A stretch of DNA of 64,000 nt from Trichuris trichiura (GCA_037903355.1 JBAJFE010000008.1:310001-374000); one strand, 5' to 3'; counted from the first letter of the stretch, positions 23,671 through 35,288 are shown. Numbers and translations are program-made. Notes: generated by a model not told the origin, from the letters alone.

Positions 23671-25209
23671 ATGCTCGCTCCTTCGAATTGCTTTTTGCGG
23701 ACGACCATAGGCCTTTGCGGTCGTCGTATGTCTGCTTGGCAAGTGCAGAATGCCGCCAAGAATTCAAAAGTGGAATTGAAGGAGCTTCCAATGCCTATTT
23801 TAAGGCATCCCGACGATGTGGTTGTAAAAGTGAAAGCCTTTAGCGTTAATCCCATTGACTTGAGGATGCAAGGTACTGCTAAGCTTTTCGTTAATGTAGC
23901 CAAGCAATAAATAACTCCGTAATTGTCGGGAAGTGACCATAAGCTTCTCTGTTTGCAGACGGTTACGGAGATACCATATTTTCTACAGTTTTAAAGTTCA
24001 AGAAATGCGCGCCGGAAGCAAAGCGGTATCCGTTGACTCTTGGTCGAGATTTCAGCGGCATTGTCACCCAAGTAGGTGGCAATGTAGTCGCCTTAAAGCC
24101 CGGAGATGAGGTGGGCTCATCTCCTTAATAAAATCTGTATCCCCTTCCTTTAAAAGGTTTTTGGTTCCATTAGTCTTGAAGGGTCGGGTACATTCGCGGA
24201 CTACGTGCTAACCAAAGAATGGACGGTAAGCCACTTGGTTGAAACGTCGCAGAAAGAAATCGTTTCTCTTTTAGACCGCCAAAAAACCTCGTAGCATTAG
24301 CTTTGCCGAGGCGGCATCGTTTCCCCACGTCGTCACCTCCTCCTGGATATCGTTGGTAACGTTAGGCGGTCTTCAACGTCGCCAGAAACCGCCACGTCTC
24401 TTCATCAATGGCGGTTCTGGAGGTGTTGGTACATTCGCAATTCAGGTACGTATTCTTCCATTGACTTTTTAGCCGCCTGCGATCAATTGACACTTCAAGT
24501 TTCCAGTTGGGGAAAGTATACAACGCCGACGTGACCGTCTCGTGCAGCGCAGACGGCTTCAAACTGGTCAAAGAGCTTGGAGTCAACGAGGTTGTTGACT
24601 ACAAGCAGCCGGATGCCGCCGAGCGGCTGAAGCAATTGGAAAAGTACGCGATCGAGAAATTTTTCGTTCCGAGTTACCGTAAGACAATGATTTTCAGGTT
24701 CGATATTGTTCTAAATTTAGCAGGCGGTGAATTGGCCAAAGTTGGACAGCAAATGCTGCGCGACCAGTTCGGCAGCGTTTACGCCTCTTTGGTGACACCT
24801 TTGATGAGCGATACGGACGAGCATGGCCTTATTTTGGGCTTAATGAAAAGCGGGCTGACCTTCGGCGAACAATTCATTAAGGTAGGCGAAATAAGGAAGG
24901 CCGTTTCGCTTTTTCTTCCTTTTCGACTAATACCAATTTTGTTCGTTGCTTCAGCACGCCATCAATGGACAATTGTATTGGTGGTCGTACGCCAATCCGG
25001 ACGGACGCGCATTGACCACAGTTGCTCAGCTGGTGGACTCTGGCAAGGTACTTGATTTTCAATGTCGTACTGTAGTCAACAATTCAAATTTTCAGATCAA
25101 ACCGGTAGTGAGCAAGCAATTTCCATTTTCCGAAACGCCGCTAGCGTTGCAACGATTGGCTCGAGGTCGCAGCCTTGGCAAGATTGTAGTTACCAATGAC
25201 GCGGAATGA
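23671..25209 (+). CDS. RTN4IP1-like mitochondrial quinone oxidoreductase (MDR family)
   Basis: Zinc-independent NAD(P)H oxidoreductase of the medium-chain dehydrogenase/reductase superfamily. The closest known relative by eye is RTN4IP1 (OPA10), a mitochondrial NAD(P)H oxidoreductase linked to coenzyme Q synthesis and optic neuropathy. Eight exons: 23671-23872, 23959-24110, 24157-24225, 24275-24445, 24507-24643, 24698-24881, 24955-25047 and 25096-25209. Phases match and give 373 aa. Landmarks: VKVKAFSVNPIDLRMQDGYG, YPLTLGRDFSGIVTQVG, KPGDEVFGS, FAEAASFPHVV, NADPH-binding INGGSGGVGTFAIQ, ELGVNEVVDYK, FDIVLNLAGG, QLVDSGKIKPVVSKQFPFSE and GRSLGKIVV. The first 20 residues (MLAPSNCFLRTTIGLCGRR) suit a mitochondrial presequence; a second Met (MSAWQV) begins the family core. 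Introns are 46-85 bp. Confidence 0.92.
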
Positions 25210-25561
25210 TCATTCATCGTCAATTGGCTTTTTTTAATGAAATCGGTGCCTCTTCTGCTCGTGCGTACGTAAGCCCTATTATAATTGTTAAAACGCAATG
25301 AAAGGTAAAAAGAAAAAATGGTCAAACGTTCCCTCCGCCTCTCCGAGCCAAAGAAGGGAATCAAACTTTTTGGCGGCAACAGCACGGGTACGATGATGAC
25401 GATCTAACCAACCGGAAGAAAGGCGACGAATAAAAAGTGAAATTTCAAAACACGGAAGCCAAATGAGCATTCATCCGTCGCCGCATAACTGTCTGATCAA
25501 TTTTACGCACATACATACATACACGGAGATACTACGCATAGCTTTGCGGTCGTCTAGCACA
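25210..25561. other. short intergenic region
   Basis: About 350 bp downstream of the oxidoreductase gene. Open frames here overlap on opposite strands and none is convincing. Confidence 0.4.
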
Positions 25562-25820
25562 ATGATGGCCTTTTTTGGGGGGAAGAGTCCATTCATTGTT
25601 TTGCCGACGATGCGGACTGACGCTCCAATTGACGAGCTAAACCAATTCATCGCGCTGAGCAATGAATTCTTGGATAAAGTGGTAAAAAAATTTGAATAAT
25701 CATTTTTAAAAAGAAAAAGACTGAAGAACCATCGTTTGCCAGAAATGGAAATTTTTTTCTCCGCTTCAGTTCATGTACCATGAACGCAAGCTGTTGAACC
25801 AATCGAAAAAGGCGTTTTGA
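25562..25820 (+). CDS. possible 56-aa protein, two exons
   Basis: Exon 25562-25681 (MMAFFGGKSPFIVLPTMRTD..., ending FLDKV) and exon 25770-25820 (FMYHERKLLNQSKKAF, stop) join in phase 0 through an 88-bp intron with a good acceptor (CGCTTCAG). Not recognised. Exon 2 lies antisense to the last codons of the FERM gene, so one of the two coding readings there could be fortuitous. The protein has no clear membrane segment. Upstream exons are possible. Confidence 0.4.
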
Positions 25821-28800
25821 TAGTAGCCCAACACTCTTATGCATGGTGCAGCCGTACTCCGAAGAGTGACCATCAATGGTCCGTAGTCGAGTTCGTAATG
25901 GCGCTTCACGTAGATGGAAAAGAACAAGACGAGAAAGGATACCAGAAAAATGATGTACAAAATAGTTTTGGTCCCTTTCGGTGGACTGCGGCCGCTAGCA
26001 ACGCCTTGAATGGCCGTTGACGAACTGACCGTACTCGCTTGCTCCGAAGCTGTTGTCGAGTATATGCCCGAGTCGGCGCGGCTTGGCGTCAAAGATGTAC
26101 TAGCGATGAATCGCGTCTTCATTGATGCTTTTCCATCAATTGCATCTTCATTTGGACTACTGCTGGCCGCCATTTCCGGCCTACTACCATTCGCGGCAGC
26201 TATTGGCGTACTACAATCGCGAGGATACAAACCACGCAATCTCGGAACATCTGTGCTTCCTTCCAAACCAACATCCAATAATTTTGCTCCCTTCTGATCA
26301 ACTTGGCCGACGGTGGATGTTGGCAAGGGGGCGGCAACTGCGTTGACGGCATCATGCTGCTGCTTCGCCTTACAAGGCTGCGCTACCATATCGTGACTGT
26401 TCGCCAGTACAACCGGCTTTTCGTCGGCCAATGCCGCCAGTTCGGCAGTCTCGTCCATTTCGACATCGCTGACTGAAAATGAACAAAAAAAGAAGTTCAA
26501 ATACAAATAATGCTAATTGGTTGGCAACAATAACGTATTGAGTCTTTGAAGTGGAACGAATCGCGCGGCGACGCGGACAGCATATGACACCGATGGAAGG
26601 TTGGCGGATCCCGGATGGGCACCGTAAAGCGGCTGTCCTTCAACTCTTGGAAAACTCGTCCGCTAAAGCGGAAAGTCGACTTGCGCAGAAACAATTGACG
26701 CTTCGACACTTGATTATGGACGTCCGTACCTTTTTCGCACCTGAAAATCACTACAGTACTCCTCCTGTAAAAGCGGCGGCGGAAAAAGAAAAGTGGTTAC
26801 GTGAAAAAAGCCTTCTGAGCCAGAATGTACTTCCAAAGCTGCTTGCAATAGGTGGCCGAAACGCAAGTGAACCTGAAAACCTTTTTCCTCTTCGACAGGC
26901 TGCCCTGAAAGCAAACGCCGCTATGGTCACTTGAAGAGGAAGAACATTTGGCGCGTACCTCGTTTAGCAGACCGTGGGCCATCGGTAGCTCGAAACCGTC
27001 GGCGAGGTAAATCAAAAAATCCTTGCCGAGATAGTCCAACTTTTTGATGTCGTTCCTACGAACCCGTTGCGATCAAACCGCGGGGGATTTCAATTTCGAG
27101 AAAAGAAAAAACCGCGCACCAGTGCAAGTCCAGCGTTTTCGTTTGAGCTTTGTAGGCAACCACGCCTCTGGCTGCCGCTCCGAGAAACAGCTGCTGATCG
27201 TTGGCGACCCAAAACGTCGAGTCAAAATTCAAAATTCAAAAATACAACCCGCATTCCGTCTTACGGTAACGGTGAACGGGTAGAAGCCGTAGGTGTCCAA
27301 CGTAACGGCGACTTCGAGAAATTTCGTATCCGCCTCGGCTGGGCTCATTCCTCTACATCAACAGAGACGTAAGCTGGCGCGGTTTGAAAGAATATAAAAA
27401 AAGTAGCGAGGCCGTACGTCAGCGTTTTGTGAATTGAGGCAATTTTCTCTTCCAAACGCGGTATCTGATTGACAAACAACTTGTATTGGGATACGTAATT
27501 GCCGATATGTTCCGATGGATTATAATCGCCAAGCACACCTGAAAACAGTTTATTCATACTGTAACAAAACTTGCCGCCCGCTGCTTCAAGTCAAGCGGCT
27601 TGAATTCCAAAAGCCAAACTGAAATTTTTAAGCACCTGATCGAATGTCAATTTGGAAAATTTAAATTTATTTTTGAAAACGCAACTTTTGCAAATAATGC
27701 AAGTCGTCGATACCTTGCACAAGGTAGGCGCCCAGCAGAGCAGCCTCGTTTGGCGGGCAGTACAAGCGACCGTGGCGTATATCTCTCCTGAGTTGTTGAA
27801 CAAACAAGTATCTGTACGAAAAAAAAAGATTAAGGAAGGGTGGTAAGGGCGAAAAAGCGCATCGCCTACCTGGTGTACTCCTCCTTTATGACCGAGATGT
27901 CCTCCGGGAAAAATTTGATGCGTAGAAGAAGGCACAAATTTCGCACATCTAATAAGCAACCAATTACGCCTATTTTTTAACGCTTAATATGCAGTTTTAA
28001 AAAAAATTATCAATCAATCGTTTTCTAAATTATTGTCTAATTTTTTGTATTTTGCGTGCTCGGAAAAAAAGAAAATCGCTAGCGTTGAGGCGAAGAGAAT
28101 CAACGCCGCAAAGATGTCAAATTTTCAGGTGCAAACTTAAAGACGGATACGCATATGTAAGCAAAAAACATAACAGCCTAAAAGAATTACGTCGGAAGGG
28201 CTCAGCGAATCATTACGCTAATGTTTTCAAAGACATTTTGCTTATCTGCACGCCTATACCGTAACCCAAGTAACCTGCGTATTGTTTTACCGTCTACCGG
28301 AATTCAATTTCTGCTCATTCCACGCTTACAATCAGGACGGAACGACGCTATTATCAAAAAATTCTATTGAAAAACCGTAAACCGCCTATTCTGATGTTTT
28401 ATTTCATCTTCCGTATATGTTTCTTGCAAAGAAAAAATCCGCCGTGTCTACAGGCATCGTACCATAGAAAAGTTGGTCACCGCCCAATCGGCAATTGCAA
28501 CTATGCGCGTCGTTGCCTTCTTGAGCGAACAAGAAACGTTCGAAACAAAAAAGGCGAAAGGTTGCCCGAGGCGGCCGTGGAAAGTGACAACTTTCGAACG
28601 ACTTCTGTCGCAAAGGATCCGTTAAACGTAGGCGAAATAAGACGAATTGGTTCTGCAAAGATTGAACAAAATTGACTTCGCCAAATTGCAAAAACAGTTT
28701 CGGCGGCGCTTCGCCAATACGCCGGCAAACTATTCACCGGAGACAGAGAGAAGACACTTAAGTACGTTGCGAACAATTGAACGCCAACCGATGCATGCGG

Positions 28801-31800
28801 CGGACACGTTAAGTCAATTTATCAACTTTGCCGGTCGATAAGTCGCGTAAATAAGTTAAGTCGCGCTGCGCTGACACGTTGAACGCAACTTGGTTCAATG
28901 TTGAAAAAAAGTCAGCCTCGAGACTCGCCGAGCTAAAATTTCCCTCAACATCCGTTTCAACTTATCAAAACTATTGAACAAGCTACTTTCAAAACAAATT
29001 GTCCTCCGGGGGGATGTTCCGCTCCTTTTTTTTGAAAGTAAAACTTCGACCATCGTCTCCCGACGGGAAATCTTTTCAAAAATGACAATTCAATACGCCA
29101 CTAGGCAATGGTTGTTCCCAAATTCACCGCTGCAAAACGTCACGGACGGGACGTCTAAGCATTACGCGAATAGCATTTAATTAGTCATACTGTATGGCAA
29201 TTGAGATCCAGCGCAAACCGATCCAACTGAGATTCCACATTAAAAATACTAGTTCCCTAATAAAAATAAACCAAACAGCCCTTCCAGGCAGAAAGTTCCA
29301 ATCCCTATACTGTTCCCGCTCCTGGGAGTTCCGTAGGTCCAACAATAAGCAAGCGCGTCCATCATCTTCACTCAATAACACAGATAAAACTATCGTTAAC
29401 CTCAGCTCCCTTGTTCTAAATGACATTGAGAAAACAGTTTTAGGCAAAGGTTTAAATTTCGTTCCCACTCCTAAGAACCCCCCGATTTTAGATATAATTG
29501 CCTCCACAGAGTACGGTCTCGCGCAAACCGATCCTAAGGTGGCTAAAGAAATTAAAGGTCACATCTCCAGCCTAGTATTGCGCAACAACAACAACAATCG
29601 TCCGACCCCAAACCTAAGCAGTTCAGAACGGGGGATCATTAAAAGTCTAAAATCTAGAACAGACATTGTGATTACGAAGGCTGACAAAGGTAATACGGTT
29701 GTTATACTGGATAGGAACTTCTACACACAAAAGATAAATGAGCTCCTCAGCAACCCCGTTTACCGTCCCATAAAACAAGACCCGACCGATAAGACCCGAA
29801 AACTTTTGCAAAATATGTTAGACTCCTTCGCCAATGAACCCCAAGACCCAATTATTTCTAAAATAAACCGTAGTCTCTCATACATCAGTAACACTAGGTG
29901 CCCTGAACTTTACGGCCTTCCCAAAATCCACAAACCAGGTGTCCCTCTAAGACCAGTTGTCTCCAGCATTAATAGTGTCACCTCAAGACTTTGTTCATAT
30001 CTAAAAACTATAATCCAACCCCTAACCGGTAAACGCGAGTCCAATGTTAAAAATTGTAAAGAATTTTGTTCCACACTAAAAGACATAAAAATGCAGCCCG
30101 GTGACATCATGGTCAGTTACGATGTAAAAGACCTTTTCACAAGCGTTCCCATAAAATATACCATCAACTTGCTTCAAACTCTGTTAGATGCAGATGACAC
30201 CATCTTGCAGAGGACGAAATTAAACCCCACCCACATAGTTAAATTAGTGTCGTTCTGCATGCGCGAGGGCAACTACTTCAGATTCCAGGATAGTTTCTTC
30301 TCACAAAAGGACGGTGCGCCTATGGGCAGTCCACTCTCCCCCATACTTGCGGAGATCTTCATGGAACATCTCGAAGAAAAAGCCTTCAGCACTCTGCAAG
30401 ACTGTGCCCCTCCTATCATTTTCAAAAGATATGTAGACGACATCTTTGCCATCATAAAATCAGGCAGTGAAGAAACTCTCTTGGAACACCTGAATAGTCT
30501 TTTCCCCAACCAGATAACGCTAACCATTGAGAAGGAAAATAATTGTAAACTCCCTTTTCTAGATGTCTTAGTCATTAAACAAGGGAATAAGTTAAAAACA
30601 ACAGTTTATAGGAAACCTACCCACTCGGACCGGCACCTAAACTTTTCTTCTCATCACCCTATTTCAGTTAAAAGAGGTATAGTTAAAGGGATGGTTGACA
30701 GGGCCCTAACGGTTTGTGACCCCGAATATTTAAATACAGAATTAAGACACATTTATAACACACTATGCAGTAACGGATACCCCAGTAAATTCATCAATTC
30801 CATTATTAAACAGTGCCAACAAAATAAACCTTCATCACCGTCCCCGCCTGATAACCAACAACGCCCGGTGCTGCTCCTTCCCTACTACAGTGGTTTAAGT
30901 GAACGAATCAGGAGACTGGGGCGCTCCTTAAATTTCAACGTGAGATTTAAAAGTTCATGTAATTTTCGTTCGATTGTGAGAAATGACAAGATCAAGGTTC
31001 CTTTTGACAGCAGACCCGGTGTCATTTACCAAATAAAGTGTGGTTGCAACGCCTCCTACATAGGAGAAACGGGCAACACTTTACTTAAGAGATTCGGCCA
31101 ACACATGAAGAATGTGTTGACATACAAGAACGCCGAACGAAGACTCAATGGGATACAGGCCACCGGCCGAGGGCGTCCACCGACAACGGACCCTCGAAAA
31201 GCCATGGAGAACGCGATAAGTGCCTCAGTGATCGTTGAGCACGCATCTCGGTGCACACTCGACCCGCACCCGAAGATCATATGCCACGAAAACTTATTAC
31301 ATCTTAGGCGTATTAAGGAGGCTCTGTACATCCAGAGCAACTCCACTATAAATCGCGACAATGGCGTGGAGGTTAGTGAAGTATGGCCTGCGCCGATTAA
31401 TAAATTCCAATGCTGCGCCCTACCCAACTAATCAAACACCCATTGTACCCATGCGCTATATAAACCCCTTACCGAATAAACACCTTCTCCCCAACACTGC
31501 TGACGACGGAACAAGAGCAGTTCCGAAACGTACGGTATACAAATTGTTCTGTATTTTCTCTTACAATTTGCTCATCCATCCGTTGGTAGGGCATTTTGAA
31601 GTTTGCTTACAGATACATCCAACAGGCCAAAGCCGTGAATCTGAAGATCTACTATGATACTGTATGGTAACCTGAAAATCAAATTCGCTTCGTGGAAAAC
31701 GAGCTAAAAGAGCGTATTGCCGCGTCTGGCGTGCAACAGCGGTTGGAAAAAAGAACGAAACGCGCTTGGCGTTTTTTTTCGCTGCCTATCAAGTACGCGT

Positions 31801-32781
31801 TTCCGATCGGGGAAGTTACTAATGCCTAAGGCGGGACGCCGACTGGGCCTTGTATATCCGTCGGCAAAGATCAATGACCAGTTGAAGAAGAAAAAAAGAG
31901 AGAGTTGGAATACGTTGGAGAAATTATTAACGGCCCGCAAGTAACGGCGTAAACTGGAACGCGCCCAAACGTTGCAACAAGAATAAGTCGGCAAGTTGAC
32001 TACGTTGAATAGGTCAGAGAATTGTCGCTTTTTGCCATCTCCATTTCCACCTATGGTGACAATGACCTTTCAGAAATGCTTGTCTTTTAAACATCGACGT
32101 CTATCCATGCATGAATAGAATGAGAGAGCGACGTTTCAGGTAAACACAGAGAATTACCTTTATTGGCCAAAGGCCAACCAACGTAAACGAATACACCCTG
32201 GCTAAATGTTTAGAATTTGACGCGAGCCGCCTGCAAGCAATGCTTACAGTGGATCACGTGAGTAGAAGAAATTTTAAATGAAAAAGAGAAGAAAGAGAAA
32301 AGACGGCTGAACAATATTTTCCGCTGACAAATTGCCTTAGGTTAATTACGTTGCTTACGAAGTACGAAAAAGATATACATATATATATTAAAAAAGTGAA
32401 CTTTACTTTTGACTTGTCGAACAACCAGCTTTGTTGGATCCAGCCAATACTGCAATAGACGAACGATGGTGACTTGACGCGCAAAGCCGTTCAAGCTTAC
32501 CCGAACATGGTTGGAATCAACGAAACGCAATCCAAAATAATCCTTCTCCACAATATTCAACTGATCGCATACTTGATTCAGCAGACATTCGCCTGTGTAA
32601 TTTTTCTGAGAACGAAAAGGTCGTCGAATGATAAGCGAAAGCGAAGTTTTCTGCTTACGTTGTATTCAATATCGATGCTGTTGTTGTCGTCAAGGAGGTA
32701 TACTTTGCATCGGAGAACCTTGGAAACGGTGCTATAGCTGCCAACACGGCTAAGCATGGAACCAAACTTTGATTCCATCAT
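25766..32781 (-). CDS. FERM-domain protein, FRMD3/FRMD5-like, with C-terminal membrane segment
   Basis: Membrane-cytoskeleton adaptor. Twelve exons: 32781-32659, 32605-32501, 32449-32407, 27948-27870, 27811-27714, 27538-27418, 27352-27265, 27193-27120, 27055-26959, 26904-26801, 26740-26535 and 26472-25766. Every junction is in phase, giving 614 aa. FERM F1: CKVYLLDDNN, EKDYFGLRFVDSNH, YWLDPTK. F2: LRIKFFPEDIS, EEYTRYLFVQQLRRDI, CPPNEAALLGAYLVQ, LGDYNPSEH, LEEKIASIHKTLTGMSPAEA. F3: FLGAAARGVVAY, NDIKKLDYLGKDFLIYL, CKQLWKYILAQKAFF. A FERM-adjacent stretch follows (RKSTFRFSGRVFQEL). The last exon encodes about 150 disordered residues and a membrane segment (TILYIIFLVSFLVLFFSIYV), as in FRMD3/FRMD5. 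Intron 3 is 4.46 kb and contains PLE-B on the opposite strand. The exact orthologue within the FRMD group is not certain. Confidence 0.92.
29194..31431 (+). CDS. Penelope-like reverse transcriptase with GIY-YIG endonuclease
   Basis: Single-exon protein of 745 aa, normal for canonical EN+ Penelope elements. Early conserved blocks: VLGKGLNFVPTP (residues 82-93) and ITKADKG (160-166). RT domain: GLPKIHKPGVPLRP (241-254), motif A VSYDVKDLF (307-315), motif B GAPMGSPLSP (374-383), motif C with catalytic YVDD (413-416), then PFLDVLV and VYRKPTHSDRHLNFSSHHP. The GIY-YIG endonuclease is C-terminal: GVIYQIKCGCNASYIGETGN (609-628), with CxC zinc-knuckle-like cysteines before YIG, then LKRFGQH. It ends with LRRIKEALYI. 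No frameshift or stop, and both catalytic Asp are present, so recent activity is plausible. Lies antisense in the FERM gene intron. Confidence 0.93.
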   Translation: MAIEIQRKPIQLRFHIKNTSSLIKINQTALPGRKFQSLYCSRSWEFRRSNNKQARPSSSLNNTDKTIVNLSSLVLNDIEKTVLGKGLNFVPTPKNPPILDIIASTEYGLAQTDPKVAKEIKGHISSLVLRNNNNNRPTPNLSSSERGIIKSLKSRTDIVITKADKGNTVVILDRNFYTQKINELLSNPVYRPIKQDPTDKTRKLLQNMLDSFANEPQDPIISKINRSLSYISNTRCPELYGLPKIHKPGVPLRPVVSSINSVTSRLCSYLKTIIQPLTGKRESNVKNCKEFCSTLKDIKMQPGDIMVSYDVKDLFTSVPIKYTINLLQTLLDADDTILQRTKLNPTHIVKLVSFCMREGNYFRFQDSFFSQKDGAPMGSPLSPILAEIFMEHLEEKAFSTLQDCAPPIIFKRYVDDIFAIIKSGSEETLLEHLNSLFPNQITLTIEKENNCKLPFLDVLVIKQGNKLKTTVYRKPTHSDRHLNFSSHHPISVKRGIVKGMVDRALTVCDPEYLNTELRHIYNTLCSNGYPSKFINSIIKQCQQNKPSSPSPPDNQQRPVLLLPYYSGLSERIRRLGRSLNFNVRFKSSCNFRSIVRNDKIKVPFDSRPGVIYQIKCGCNASYIGETGNTLLKRFGQHMKNVLTYKNAERRLNGIQATGRGRPPTTDPRKAMENAISASVIVEHASRCTLDPHPKIICHENLLHLRRIKEALYIQSNSTINRDNGVEVSEVWPAPINKFQCCALPN
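31497..31535 (+). ncRNA. hammerhead-like ribozyme core, PLE-B tail
   Basis: Stem I strand CTG, core CTGACGA, stem II CGGAAC/GTTCCG with loop AAGAGCA, AAA, palindromic stem III ACGT, cleavage base A, returning strand CGG (pairs with CUG through one G-U). Stem II differs in sequence from the other copies but keeps the pairing. Confidence 0.65.
31607..32406. other. rest of FERM-gene intron 3, unexplained open frame
   Basis: On the + strand, 31668-31829 is open and reads FVENELKERIAASGVQQ... with codon use like a real exon, followed by a Lys-rich frame to 31944. No flanking exons could be joined in phase. It could be a nested gene remnant or part of the PLE-B insertion. Confidence 0.3.
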
Positions 32782-34611
32782 CTTGTTACGGGCGTAAACG
32801 AGGCGGCGTCAAAACGTCCAGCACCACAATGGACTAACTTCTGGGATCGATTGGCGAATTGGAATCTTAGGAATCGATTGACCGCCCTTCTTCAAGAGGC
32901 TAATATTGCCATAATCGTATCGCCGTCGCTGAGCTTCGCCTAAAACTCGCGTACTCCGTAAACGGATGAGGCGTACGGCCAACTGATGAACTCGGAGTTA
33001 AACTGACGGCGATGGCAAAGTGCGGCCATGCTCTGCGTTGGCACATGACGAGAAAAATGGGCAAAAAACAAGCGCACCATCGTCTCTACGAAAACGCAAT
33101 TGCCGATGAGCAACGGCGCCATGTGCTGCCGCGAATTCGGCCAAAACGCGTCGCATCAACGCCAGCCGACTGGTTCCTAGGTGCCATTGGCAGCCAAACG
33201 CGCAAAACTTAACGCAACAGAGTGCAATCGCTTACCGTTCACTTAATTTGACCGCCCCAACGACGACAACGAAGTCAACTAGGCCAACAAAAGCAAGTAG
33301 AACCAAACGTACAGTAACTTTAAAATGAACTCAGGTTCATACAATTCTCTTTTGCTAATTCGAACCAAACGAAATGGTCGTTTCTGCCGGCAAAAGCGAA
33401 CTAATATTGCTCATTTTGCAATTTTCCGCCGAACCAAATAGCTACACGCCGCGTGGAGAGGTGATTTTTTGTCGACGCTTTTTGCCCCCCGCAATAATAC
33501 AGTAATCCTCAGGGGTTTTGCTAACCATCGTTTGCTTCTTGGCCGTCCGCCCTTATGAGGACAACGAAACTGGTTGAATCGTTAGCGTAGAAGCTTTGCC
33601 GCCCGCCCTTGCTGTCAATCGTTGCCGTAAACTCGTTGTCGATTCGACCTTGCCCGATGCGTTGCAATGTTGGTGAGTTGGGAAGAAATTTTCCATTTTT
33701 AGGGGTTTTTCCTCGCTTTGTTGGTCGGCTCGGCAGTCCAGTCGGGTCGACGGACTCGCCATCGTTGTACGCTTTGATGGATGGTCGCGTTTTGCGCAAA
33801 TTTTTTAGCGTTATTTTTGGTTGCCCCTCCGGCCGAGCTTTCGCCATTAGGCGCTACTCATTGCCTGAAAACCTGAGCGGGTGCCCTACGTGCGCCTGCT
33901 AACGAACGGTGACCGATTGGCGCAATGCGTTGTTGAAACGTGCAAACGCGTTTCGCGCGCCCACTTGTTTGCCATCGGTGCAAGCAATCCTCTACGCCGC
34001 GAGCAGCGTTAATCTTTTGAAATGGAAAAAATTCGCTTTCTCAGTTTGGCAGATAAGTTGGCAACGCGTTTTGCCAAGCTGCTCGTGTTTTCGTCTTGCG
34101 CCGGCGCTTATTTTAGAATCACTTTTACTCGTAGACGCAAGTTTGCCGGCAATCACCTTCCGCCAACTATTATTAGTTGCACTTTTGACGACTGCAACTA
34201 CTACTATAGCGCTTGCAGTCGCCTACGCGACGACAGCTGCGCTTCTCTACAACTCGTCAAAACTGTGCTCTGCTCTTCAAAGTATCGTTTGGTAAAATTT
34301 CGCGGCAAAAAAAACCTACGCGCTGCTCACCCATTGCGCTTTTCTCGCTTAGCCGCGCCTTGTTAGTGATTTCAACGTTTTTAAACTGATGCGTTTCGTC
34401 TTTCAACTTTCGTATTTTTGATTTGCAGGTAGCTTTTGCTATATTGCCCTCCGAAGGAGGCTCGATTACGAGGAAAAACGAGCTAAGAACGATTGAAAGG
34501 TCGAATTTACTTTTTGCACTTAGCGTAGCAGCCGTGAGAACGCCTGGAAGGCTAGCTTTTGTTTATGTTGGCAACAAAGTGCTTGATTTTCATTTTAGCC
34601 TACTGTATTTT
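32782..34611. other. upstream region of the FERM gene
   Basis: Holds a minus-strand open segment at 32818-32941 (AQRRRYDYGNISLLKKGGQS, ending at a stop in frame with the FERM start codon), probably 5' leader. Long but unsupported open frames lie at 33521-33847 (-) and 33909-34366 (+). No gene called. Confidence 0.35.
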
Positions 34612-34985
34612 TTGGCTTCTTTTTGTACGGATTTTTTATGTCCCGTTGAAAAAAGCTTTTATTAATAATAAACTGTCCGTAGCTTTCGGGTCCGAACTTG
34701 ACCCGTCATCAGCAGTCTAAGGATCGACTTATGAATAAAGTGCACTGGTAACGTGCAAGGTGTATAGCTGTTTAAAGGCCAGTGTTTTAAAGTGGGCCTT
34801 GTAGTTCTTTTCTCTTCGTCTGTCAGCAGTTCGATCGGGTTACAATATTCGTCCATATTTTATTTATTTCCGCTCCTTTATCTCGGTTGTAGGTTGTGTT
34901 GTTTCTAATATACAGAGCTTCCTTAATTTTTCGTAAGCGTGCATTCTTTTCATAACATAAAATAAGCCTACTGTAATGTTTTTTG
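34612..34985 (-). mobile_element. Penelope-like element copy D (PLE-D), 3' end only
   Basis: Minus-strand translation gives the last PLE codons (AYLRKIKEALYIRNNTTYNR, then WTNIVTRSNC), a 3' region, a hammerhead-like core at 34677-34715 and the tail CAACGGGACA...CCGTA. It is a severely 5'-truncated insertion of about 370 bp, same subfamily as PLE-A and PLE-C. Confidence 0.8.
34677..34715 (-). ncRNA. hammerhead-like ribozyme core, PLE-D
   Basis: Minus strand: CTG, CTGATGA, stem II CGGGTC/GACCCG... with 6- to 7-nt loop, AAA, stem III AGCT, cleavage base A, CGG. All core boxes are intact. Confidence 0.65.
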
Positions 34986-35288
34986 AATTTAAAATTCAAG
35001 TCTGCGCGGCTTAAATTTGTCCCGCCATGCCGGCGAAGAGTTCCGCGACGCGTCCGTGGGCGCTTATTCTTTAGCTTTTTATTTATTTACCTTTCCTAAC
35101 CCTAAATTCAATTTTTTTACCTGCTTTTCATTTTGCCGTACTGTCACTGTTTTGAATTTCAAATGTACGTTAACCGTTTATTTCCGTCGTGTATCCGTTA
35201 GCTGGTACGTTGATTTTTGTCGGCTTTTGAAAAATATTTTTCCGCACATATATTAAGCGGCTTAATTTCAGCGCGTACGTTTTTCAGG

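Larger units (their letters stand above)
29194..31606 (+). mobile_element. Penelope-like retroelement copy B (PLE-B), apparently intact
   Basis: Consists of one uninterrupted 745-codon frame, a short 3' region with a hammerhead-like core (31497-31535), and a tail (TTGTTCTGTATTTT..., CATCCATCCGTTGGTAGGGC) that recurs at 54479-54600. Different subfamily from PLE-A/C/D. It lies in intron 3 of the FERM gene, antisense to it. The 5' terminal repeat was not located, so the left limit given is the start codon. Confidence 0.85.

Noticed and set aside
28367..28841. Several overlapping frames on both strands upstream of PLE-B
   Set aside because: No domain and no consistent exon phases; they lie in FERM-gene intron 3.
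33521..33847. 108-codon minus frame rich in Pro/Lys/Arg
   Set aside because: Overlaps an equally long plus frame, no domain, no exon partners in phase.
33909..34366. Overlapping plus-strand frames of 114-128 codons
   Set aside because: Two frames over the same DNA, compositionally odd (Cys/Ser/Tyr runs), no support.
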